Assembly: GCA_023424275.1 (NCBI GenBank)
Contig: JAFAED010000271.1
Coordinates: 1 to 8,972 of the forward strand
DNA from: Pseudomonadota bacterium
GTDB taxonomy: Bacteria; Pseudomonadota; Alphaproteobacteria; Sphingomonadales; Sphingomonadaceae
DNA: 8,972 bases
Direction of reading: 5' to 3'
Every line of letters starts with the position of its first letter. Position 1 is the first letter of the stretch. Under the pieces are notes generated by a model. That model was not told the DNA's origin, searched no databases, and worked only from the letters and a program-made list of their open reading frames with translations. Shown one piece after another: positions 1 through 5,242 of this stretch. Made by a program: the position numbers and the translations under genes.

Positions 1-77
1 ACCTTGTCCGGCGCCACCTACGTCCCGTTGGAACGATCGGCATCACCAGCGCGCGGGGTCGGAGCGGCACCTGTGTC

Positions 78-881
78 CTAACGCGCCAGCCAGTTCGGCG
101 CACGTTTCTCCGCAAAGGCCAATGGCCCTTCTTTCGCATCCGCGCTTTCGAGCAGTTGCGCGAGCTCCGCAGAATTTCGCTGCCATTTCATTTCGTCTCC
201 GGCAATTTTGCCGTCGATCATGCCGAGCGCGACACGTTTGCTTGCCTGCACCGAAAGAGGAGCATTGCGGCAGATCCTTTCAGCGAGCGCCAGTGCCGTC
301 GTCAGGACGTCGGTCGCCGGCACGACCCTGTTTGCAAAGCCATGCCGGAGCGCCGTCTCGGCATCGAACGGATCGCCCGTGAGCAGATGCTCCATGGCGA
401 TCTTGGCGGGAAGCTGCTCGACGATCCGGAATGCGCCTGCAGCGGCGGCGAAGAGCCCGACCTTGACCTCCGGAAGACCAAACCGGGCATGATCTGCTGC
501 CACAACAAGGTCGCACGACAGAATGATCTCCAGGCCCCCGCCAAAGGCGCTTCCGTTGACGGCCGCAATGACCGGCTTCGAAATGGGGTGCGCGGCGATC
601 CCGGCGAACCCCCAGGCGCGTCGGCGCTCGTCTGCGGGCTCCAGCGCCTCTCCGCGCGCGATTGCGACAAGGTCGGCCCCGGCACAGAAAGTCCGCTCCC
701 CCGCGCCGGTGATGACCACGACGCGGATCTCATCATCGGCGGCAGCTGCCTCAAGTGCCTCGCCGACGCCGCAGTGTACGGCCGCGTTGACGGCATTATG
801 GGCTTGCGGACGATTGAGGGTGACGAGCAGTATGTGGCCGAGCCTTTCGGTCAGGACCGCAGCATCCGATGAAACGGGCAT
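78..881 (-). CDS. Enoyl-CoA hydratase/isomerase (crotonase) family protein
   Basis: A 267-residue crotonase-fold protein, about the usual length, expected to add water to (or isomerise) an enoyl-CoA in the cytoplasm. Seen: CAGAD at 66-70 (first oxyanion-hole region) and the signature from AVNG (107-110) through GGG (114-116). Glu118 (GGGLE) and Glu138 (LPE) align with the two catalytic glutamates of rat mitochondrial hydratase (Glu144 and Glu164), so true hydratase activity is plausible. The usual glycine-rich GAGGT stretch after the second Glu reads AAAAG (145-149), a small deviation. The start at 881 is chosen because it opens the family domain and is preceded by a purine-rich AGAAGAGAA. 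A longer open frame back to 1115 would overlap the acyl-CoA dehydrogenase with non-homologous sequence. It is last of four co-directional genes, 70 bp after the acyl-CoA dehydrogenase, so it probably hydrates that enzyme's product. The substrate is unknown. Confidence 0.9.
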   Translation of the reverse strand: MPVSSDAAVLTERLGHILLVTLNRPQAHNAVNAAVHCGVGEALEAAAADDEIRVVVITGAGERTFCAGADLVAIARGEALEPADERRRAWGFAGIAAHPISKPVIAAVNGSAFGGGLEIILSCDLVVAADHARFGLPEVKVGLFAAAAGAFRIVEQLPAKIAMEHLLTGDPFDAETALRHGFANRVVPATDVLTTALALAERICRNAPLSVQASKRVALGMIDGKIAGDEMKWQRNSAELAQLLESADAKEGPLAFAEKRAPNWLAR

Positions 882-951
882 TTCTCTTCTTTCTTGCTGC
901 GCGGGCACGCCGCAGTGATGGCCGGATCGGCCCGCAATTTTCCAGTCGAGC

Positions 952-2247
952 CTAGTGTTTGCCGAAAGTCTCGCGGCGCGGCCCCAGATAGCCGAACAGA
1001 TAGGCGGCAACCTTGCGCATCTGGATTTCTTCGGCACCCTCGGTGATGCGATAGCGGCGATGGTGGCGATAGATATGCTCGAACGGCTTGTGGCGCGAAT
1101 AGCCGATGCCGCCATGGACCTGCATCGCGCGGTCGGCGGCTTCGCAGCAGAGCCGGTTCGCCCAGTAATTGCACATGCTGACGCGGTCGGAGAGTCGATG
1201 CTCGACCTCCTTGTGCGGCATATTGTCCATGTCCCACGCTGTCTTGCGGATCAGCAGGCGCAGCATCTCGGCCTGCGTCGCCAGTTCGACGAGCGGGAAC
1301 TGGATCGCCTGATTGCGCGCCAGCGCCTCGCCGAACGGCTTGCGCTCGCGGGCGTAGCGCACGCTTTCCTCGATACAGAAAACCGCGGCGCCGAGCGAAC
1401 TCGCGGCCTGACGGATGCGGTTCTGGTGGACGAAGCTTTGCGCAATCGCGAGACCTCCGCCTTCCGCACCGAGCCGCGCGCTGTCGGGTACCCAGACATC
1501 GGTAAATCCGACGCGCGGGTGATCGGTCGGCATGTTGAAGGTCCAGAGATACTCGCCGATCGCCATCCCGTCGGACGGATTGGGAACGAGCAGGCAGGTA
1601 ATTCCCCTTGCCTCTCCGTCGGCGCCGCTGGTCCGGCAAAAGGTCGCGCAGTGCGAGGCGGCGTGCATCCCGGTCGTCCACATCTTCGCGCCGTTGATCG
1701 ACCAGCCCTCGACGCCGCCCCGCATTTCGCGAACCGCGCGCGTCTCCATGTGGGTTGCATCGCTGCCATGATCGGGTTCGGTCAGCCCGAACGCGAGGCG
1801 GCGCGAACCCTCGAACCCGCCGAGAATGAATTCCTGCTTCTGCTCTTCGCTTGTAGCGAATTTCTCGAACATTTCGACGAAGGGGAAGTTGCCAACGATG
1901 CTATGCTCGTTCTGCAGGTCGTTGTGGAGACCGAGGCCCTTGGCGGCGAAATGCTCGCGTATCACCGCCATCCAGAGGTTCGAGCCGTCATTGCCGCCAT
2001 ATTTCTTCGGAGCGGAAAAGCGCCAGTGGCCCGCGGCATCGGCCTTCCGCGTCGCGGCGCGGAGCAACTGCTCCCACTCGTGGCGCGGCAGCCCCTGGTT
2101 GTCCCAGTCGGTGCGGCTATGCTCGCGGCGATGGTCGAAAAAGCGGATATTGTCGTCCGCCAGTTCGAGCGGCCTGATCTCCGCCTCGATGAAGGCGTCA
2201 AGCTCGTCGAGATACGCCTGCAAATCGGCTGAAATGTCGAAATTCAT
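952..2247 (-). CDS. Acyl-CoA dehydrogenase family protein
   Basis: A 431-residue flavoprotein of the acyl-CoA dehydrogenase superfamily; members use FAD to introduce a 2,3 double bond into acyl-CoA thioesters and pass electrons to ETF. Seen: a helical N-terminal domain (about 1-150), the FAD/substrate motif LTEPDHGSDA (155-164), NGAKMWTTG (185-193) in the beta domain, and ERKPFGEAL (301-309) opening the C-terminal helical domain. HGGIGYS (378-384) and RITEGAEEIQ (400-409) follow. Glu403 occupies the place of the catalytic glutamate of medium-chain dehydrogenase (Glu376). The start at 2247 matches the family N-terminus. Its ribosome-binding site is weak (GGGAA, 9 nt upstream), so translation may depend on the upstream genes. 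It lies between the Rieske ferredoxin and the enoyl-CoA hydratase, whose reaction would follow it. It lacks the DGPDEVH-type motif I associate with ACAD10/11 dehydrogenases, so it looks like an ordinary alpha,beta-dehydrogenase. The substrate is not deducible. Confidence 0.9.
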   Translation of the reverse strand: MNFDISADLQAYLDELDAFIEAEIRPLELADDNIRFFDHRREHSRTDWDNQGLPRHEWEQLLRAATRKADAAGHWRFSAPKKYGGNDGSNLWMAVIREHFAAKGLGLHNDLQNEHSIVGNFPFVEMFEKFATSEEQKQEFILGGFEGSRRLAFGLTEPDHGSDATHMETRAVREMRGGVEGWSINGAKMWTTGMHAASHCATFCRTSGADGEARGITCLLVPNPSDGMAIGEYLWTFNMPTDHPRVGFTDVWVPDSARLGAEGGGLAIAQSFVHQNRIRQAASSLGAAVFCIEESVRYARERKPFGEALARNQAIQFPLVELATQAEMLRLLIRKTAWDMDNMPHKEVEHRLSDRVSMCNYWANRLCCEAADRAMQVHGGIGYSRHKPFEHIYRHHRRYRITEGAEEIQMRKVAAYLFGYLGPRRETFGKH

Positions 2248-2291
2248 GATATCGGATTCCCGGCCGGCTGGTGTCCGCACCGGCGTCGCGG

Positions 2292-2306
2292 CCAGGCCCG
2301 GCCTGG
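2292..2306. repeat. Short perfect inverted repeat between ferredoxin and acyl-CoA dehydrogenase genes
   Basis: CCAGGC-CCG-GCCTGG forms a perfect 6-bp GC stem with a 3-nt loop in the 83-bp gap between the ferredoxin stop and the dehydrogenase start. No T-tract follows in the direction of transcription, so it is not a canonical terminator. It could slow ribosomes or stabilise mRNA ends, or be chance in GC-rich DNA. Confidence 0.3.
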
Positions 2307-2330
2307 AATGGTCGCCCGGCTCTGAACCTG

Positions 2331-2648
2331 TTACCCGTCGTCGAGCCCGACGTGAATCCAGCCGTCCTCGACCCGCACCGGATAGGACCGGACATCGCGT
2401 TCGACGATCCCGCCCTGCGCCTTGCCCGAGGTCACGTCGAAGAAACCCGCATGCAGCGGACACTCTACCATACAGCCTTCCTGGAAGCCGTTGGTCAGCA
2501 AGGCAAAGGCATGGGTGCAGACATTGTTGATCGCGAAATAGTTGCCATCGGCTGCAAATATGCCGATCTTCGTGTCGCCGACGGTGGCCGCATAGGGTTT
2601 GCCGTCACGGACCTTCGACGCTTCTACCAGCTTGTGCCAGTTGGTCAT
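2331..2648 (-). CDS. Rieske [2Fe-2S] ferredoxin (oxygenase electron-transfer component)
   Basis: A 105-residue soluble Rieske ferredoxin, the typical size for the electron carriers of ring-hydroxylating oxygenases (BphA3 or CarAc type). Seen: Cys44-x-His46 and Cys63-x2-His66, the two Cys/two His ligands of a Rieske cluster, in the contexts CTHAF and CPLHAGFF. There is no signal peptide or membrane anchor. It would shuttle electrons one at a time from the FAD reductase to the oxygenase. The start at 2648 is preferred over an in-frame ATG at 2663 because GGAAG stands 8 nt upstream of it, while the earlier ATG has no such signal. The five extra residues would not change the domain. It begins 22 bp after the oxygenase stop and is probably co-transcribed. 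A small nitrite-reductase-type Rieske protein is the alternative reading, but the neighbours favour an oxygenase ferredoxin. Confidence 0.9.
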   Translation of the reverse strand: MTNWHKLVEASKVRDGKPYAATVGDTKIGIFAADGNYFAINNVCTHAFALLTNGFQEGCMVECPLHAGFFDVTSGKAQGGIVERDVRSYPVRVEDGWIHVGLDDG

Positions 2649-2656
2649 GATCTGCG

Positions 2657-2661
2657 CTTCC
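2657..2661 (-). promoter_or_regulatory. Ribosome-binding site deciding the ferredoxin start
   Basis: GGAAG lies 8 nt before the ATG at 2648. It overlaps the alternative in-frame ATG at 2663, so use of this site would argue against the longer form. Confidence 0.5.
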
Positions 2662-2670
2662 ATTGTACGA

Positions 2671-3909
2671 TCACGCGCTTTCCATCGTTTCCGGAATCTC
2701 GATATCTTCCCATGCGCGATCTGCCGCAATCGTCGCCGCACGCGGCATGATCTTCGAGAAGTCGACCCCGCCCCCCGGCGCGCAGGACGGGACCTTGCCC
2801 TCCTGGAATTCGCGTACCGCGCGCAGCAGGCCGCGGCGAACGCGGATGACGAACTGATCGCTCGACGAAAGATATTCCTTCTCGCGATCGGCAATCGGCC
2901 CCTGGCTCACCTGCGTCGCGAAATCTTCCGCCACGAGCTGGCTGAAACCCGTCCAGTGCCCCTTCTTCATGAGCTCACGGTCTTGACCCCAATGCTCTTC
3001 TGCGGTCCCGATCGGCGCAAACGCATCGGGATCGCCGACCTGCGAACCGGCGCCATCGAGTCCGGCCGCGGTGTAAGGATTGAAGCGAACGAAGAACTGC
3101 ATCATGTGCGTGTCGTCGGTTGGCGCGACGAAAATTGCAGTCCGGTCGCCATATGGCGGGGTCTCGGGCGGGATCATCCCGAACCAGGGCAAGACAAATT
3201 CGGTCACGCGGACATATTTCTGATCGTCGCCGATATGCCGCGTCGCCGACGCCGTATAGCCATAGGGGCGATCCTCGAAATCATATTCGACCGCCGTCGA
3301 TTTTTGCGTCGAGGACATGCCCTTCGCCCAGTCCTGCTGCATCCAGCTCTGGTGCAAGACACCGACATGGGAGGAATCAATCGTGCCTTCGACACCCTGC
3401 ACCCAATTGGCATTGAGCGGCTGGCAGATGACGCTGTAGCGGTCGGGCGCGAGGTCCATGAAGGGAAGGTTCCAGAAATCGGGCTCCTCGCCGCTTCCGA
3501 GCCAGACCCAGACAATGCCGGCCGCTTCGCGCACCGGATAATGCTTCAGGGGGACAGTGGCAGCGAACGCCTCACTGTTCTCGCCCTCGGTCGGCACGTG
3601 CAGCACCTTGCCGTCGACCCCGAAACGCCAGCCGTGGAAGATGCACGTCAGCGCACAATCCTTGTTGACCCCGAGCGCAAGGCTGACCCCGCGGTGCGGG
3701 CAGCCTTCATCGAAGAATCCGACGCGGCCGTCGGTCGCGCGCCAAGCCACGAAGTCCTCGCCGAGCAGGCGGACACGAGCCGGAGCACCGTCGGCTTCCA
3801 ACCGGGCGGCCCGCACGGCGGGCAGCCAGAAGTGCTGACGCAGCATGCCGCCCATAGGGGCATCGCCCTCGACGAGGCACATCAACTCATTCTGCTCGCG
3901 GTTCAACAT
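2671..3909 (-). CDS. Rieske non-heme iron oxygenase, alpha subunit (phthalate 4,5-dioxygenase-like)
   Basis: A 412-residue terminal oxygenase that would use O2 and two electrons to hydroxylate (or O-demethylate) its substrate. Seen: an N-terminal Rieske domain with Cys70-x-His72 and Cys89-x2-His92 (CPHRG and CIFHGW), then a catalytic domain with E174-x3-D178-x2-H181-x4-H186. His181 and His186 are the expected mononuclear iron ligands, Asp178 the likely electron-bridging acid between subunits, and Asp329 (VAEDF) a candidate third ligand. The opening (NELM, then PMGGMLRQHFWLPA, RVRLLGED) and the QGPIADREKEYLSSSD stretch near 336-351 resemble the phthalate 4,5-dioxygenase / LigXa branch, which works as alpha-only trimers. 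No beta-subunit gene is present, consistent with this. The start at 3909 has GGAG 7 nt upstream. It is first gene of an operon with its ferredoxin, divergent from the TetR gene. The matching reductase lies 4.8 kb away at the right edge. Substrate class (aromatic, steroid or alicyclic acid) cannot be told. Confidence 0.92.
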   Translation of the reverse strand: MLNREQNELMCLVEGDAPMGGMLRQHFWLPAVRAARLEADGAPARVRLLGEDFVAWRATDGRVGFFDEGCPHRGVSLALGVNKDCALTCIFHGWRFGVDGKVLHVPTEGENSEAFAATVPLKHYPVREAAGIVWVWLGSGEEPDFWNLPFMDLAPDRYSVICQPLNANWVQGVEGTIDSSHVGVLHQSWMQQDWAKGMSSTQKSTAVEYDFEDRPYGYTASATRHIGDDQKYVRVTEFVLPWFGMIPPETPPYGDRTAIFVAPTDDTHMMQFFVRFNPYTAAGLDGAGSQVGDPDAFAPIGTAEEHWGQDRELMKKGHWTGFSQLVAEDFATQVSQGPIADREKEYLSSSDQFVIRVRRGLLRAVREFQEGKVPSCAPGGGVDFSKIMPRAATIAADRAWEDIEIPETMESA

Positions 3910-4009
3910 TGCCCTTCTCCCTTTGGCGTTCCGTTTGTCCCGCGCGGCGGTGGCGGATCGGCCTCACTCGCTGTTTATTAAATTTTTCCTTTAGGTCAAT
4001 ACAAACATG

Positions 4010-4021
4010 TTAGACTATCCA
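4010..4021 (-). promoter_or_regulatory. Shared 12-bp promoter element, copy 1 (candidate operator)
   Basis: The plus strand reads TTAGACTATCCA; the minus strand, in the direction of the oxygenase operon, reads TGGATAGTCTAA. The same 12 bases occur at 8620-8631 in front of the reductase gene, in the same orientation relative to that gene. The core TAG-A-CTA is a short imperfect dyad. The element lies about 100 bp upstream of the oxygenase start. A TetR operator or a common -10 region (TCTAA) are the two readings. Confidence 0.5.
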
Positions 4022-4058
4022 TATGCCAGCTTTCCACGACGAAATTTCGCAAGAGGAG

Positions 4059-4063
4059 AAGGA
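4059..4063 (+). promoter_or_regulatory. Candidate ribosome-binding site of the TetR gene
   Basis: AAGGA lies 6 nt before the ATG at 4070, inside a longer purine tract (AGAGGAGAAGGACAAGG). It is the main argument for the longer TetR form; the ATG at 4178 has no comparable signal. Confidence 0.45.
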
Positions 4064-4069
4064 CAAGGC

Positions 4070-4858
4070 ATGATTTCCAATCCTGACCGTCAGCTTGACC
4101 CGGTTCGACTCCTTCGCCTAACATCGCAATATCGCCGGCCCTATTCCGAGGCGACTGGACAGGACAGACGATTGGACATGGAAACCGCCTTGCCAGCAAC
4201 CGAAGAACCAGTGAAGCCGCCGCGCAAGCGCCGCGAGCAGCAGCGGGCCATCGACACGCGCGAGAGGATCATGCGCGCCGCAGGCGCCGAGTTCGCCGCC
4301 AAGGGCTACGACGGCGCCGCCACCCGGTCGATTGCATCGGCCGCAGGGGTCCAGCACACGTTGGTCACATATCATTTCGGGGGCAAGGAAGGCCTTTGGC
4401 GCGAGACGCTGCGCTATTACTCGCATGAGCGCTACGAACAGCTCCAGGCGCGGCTCGACGGGCTGCGCGGCGTCGGCCCGGCACCAAAATTATATCTCTA
4501 TCTCGAGGATTTCATTCGCTATTCGGCCGGCAGCCCCGAATTCGCCTGGATGATGGGCCATGTCGCCTCGCATCCCAACCCTCAGCTCGACTGGCTGTTC
4601 GAGACGCAGTTGCAGCGCGGCTTCGACAGTGTCGAGGCTATGATCCTCGGCGCCCAGAAGAGCGGTCATTTCATCGAGGGCGAACCCAAATATCTCTACT
4701 ATCTCTTCATCGGGATGGTGACGCGTATCTTCATGCTGTCGGCCGAGGTCGAGATGGTTCTCGGCCGTTCGCCCTTCTCGCAGGAGTTCATCGACATGCA
4801 CGTGCTGACCTGCCTTGCGATCTTCTTCCGCAAGATACCGAATGTATCCGTCGACTGA
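4070..4858 (+). CDS. TetR/AcrR-family transcriptional regulator
   Basis: A 262-residue one-component regulator. Seen: an N-terminal helix-turn-helix domain at about 63-110 (TRERIMRAAGAEF, then ATRSIASAAGV and TYHFGGKEGLW), followed by an all-helical ligand/dimer domain to the C-terminus. Residues 1-57 before the domain are basic and probably disordered. Start choice is uncertain. The ATG at 4070 has a strong ribosome-binding site, but codons 4070-4177 have low GC at third positions (20 of 37) and include AGA, CGA and CTA, unlike the rest of the gene. The ATG at 4178 would give a 226-residue protein of more typical length, starting METALPATEE. It is divergent from the oxygenase operon and ends 12 bp from the convergent DUF6285 gene. 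By location it probably represses the oxygenase operon and perhaps, through the shared 12-bp element, the MFS operon and reductase. The inducer is likely the substrate or a CoA intermediate (inference). Confidence 0.88.
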   Translation: MISNPDRQLDPVRLLRLTSQYRRPYSEATGQDRRLDMETALPATEEPVKPPRKRREQQRAIDTRERIMRAAGAEFAAKGYDGAATRSIASAAGVQHTLVTYHFGGKEGLWRETLRYYSHERYEQLQARLDGLRGVGPAPKLYLYLEDFIRYSAGSPEFAWMMGHVASHPNPQLDWLFETQLQRGFDSVEAMILGAQKSGHFIEGEPKYLYYLFIGMVTRIFMLSAEVEMVLGRSPFSQEFIDMHVLTCLAIFFRKIPNVSVD

Positions 4859-4870
4859 CGCCGGGCGCGA

Positions 4871-5242
4871 TCAGCCGCGCGCGGCGAGATAGCCCGAATA
4901 GGTAGGCTGGTCGATCGCCAGCCGGTCGAGCACCGTCTCGCGAAGCGCCTCGCGAACCTCCGGGTTCGCCAGGAAGTCGGCGTCGCTGGCGAGCCGGTCG
5001 CAAAAGGCATCGCGGATAAGCGCGGGATCGCCGCGCACGCCGAGCGCGCGCTCGATCCTTTGCTGTTCGCTCGCTGCCGTATCGCCTGCAAGCTCGATCT
5101 CGCGGCGCACGAGGTCGATAGCATTCGCCGCCACGCGAAGATTGAAAGCGTCGGGCCCGTCGAGCTTGGGCAACAGCGTCCCGCGCAGAAATTCGAGCGA
5201 CGCTGCCAGCAGCGTCGCCATGGTCGGATGCTGTTCGTTCAT
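4871..5242 (-). CDS. DUF6285 (LvaB-like) small protein, partner of the adjacent phosphotransferase
   Basis: A 123-residue, mostly helical soluble protein without catalytic motifs that I can recognise. It opens with HPTMATLLAASLEFLR (5-20), followed by LLPKLDGPDAFNLRVAANA (23-41). This start is typical of the DUF6285 family, which commonly sits beside ACAD10/11-type phosphotransferases. In the Pseudomonas putida levulinate operon the equivalent small protein LvaB co-purifies with the kinase LvaA and is needed for phosphorylation of 4-hydroxyacyl-CoA (established knowledge). Here the ATG at 5242 overlaps the kinase stop in ATGA, indicating translational coupling and likely a protein complex. 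The rest (about 42-123) is charged, with repeated Arg/Glu/Asp helices. It is the last gene of the operon and convergent with the TetR gene. Assignment is by sequence pattern and context only. Confidence 0.8.
   Translation of the reverse strand: MNEQHPTMATLLAASLEFLRGTLLPKLDGPDAFNLRVAANAIDLVRREIELAGDTAASEQQRIERALGVRGDPALIRDAFCDRLASDADFLANPEVREALRETVLDRLAIDQPTYSGYLAARG
4874..4885. repeat. 12-bp perfect palindrome at the end of the DUF6285 gene
   Basis: GCCGCGCGCGGC lies in the last codons of the DUF6285 gene, next to the 12-bp gap between the two convergent genes. With no loop and no T-tract it is a poor terminator candidate. No other terminator for either transcript was found in the gap. Confidence 0.25.

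Larger units (their letters stand above)
3910..4069. promoter_or_regulatory. Divergent promoter region, oxygenase operon / TetR gene
   Basis: This 160-bp gene-free stretch separates the minus-strand oxygenase operon from the plus-strand TetR gene. It contains a marked AT-rich block (about 3973-4015) in otherwise GC-rich DNA. On the minus strand TTGACC (3999-3994) is a good -35 candidate for the oxygenase operon, but no clean -10 sits 16-18 nt from it. The 12-bp element shared with the other divergent region lies at 4010-4021, the palindrome AACATGTT at 4004-4011, and CCTTTAGG at 3988-3995. Regulation by the adjacent TetR protein is likely by family habit; the exact operator is inferred. Confidence 0.6.

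Noticed and set aside
1..81. Possible end of a plus-strand gene (open frame from the left edge to TAA at 79-81) or a minus-strand gene starting at 43
   Set aside because: Both frames are too short to recognise and neither shows a motif or ribosome-binding signal; left unannotated. Sequence to the left would settle it.
882..951. Weak inverted repeats in the 70-bp gap between the acyl-CoA dehydrogenase and hydratase genes (for example GGCCG-GAT-CGGCC)
   Set aside because: Stems of five pairs without a T-tract are common in such GC-rich DNA; not supportable as a terminator.
955..2232. Long plus-strand open frame opposite the acyl-CoA dehydrogenase
   Set aside because: No recognisable domain, and it lies fully antisense to a gene with clear family motifs; long antisense frames are expected in high-GC coding DNA.
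2599..3981. Long plus-strand open frame (460 codons) opposite the Rieske oxygenase and ferredoxin start
   Set aside because: The minus strand carries intact Rieske and iron-binding motifs; the plus frame has none and has Arg/Asp-rich shadow composition.
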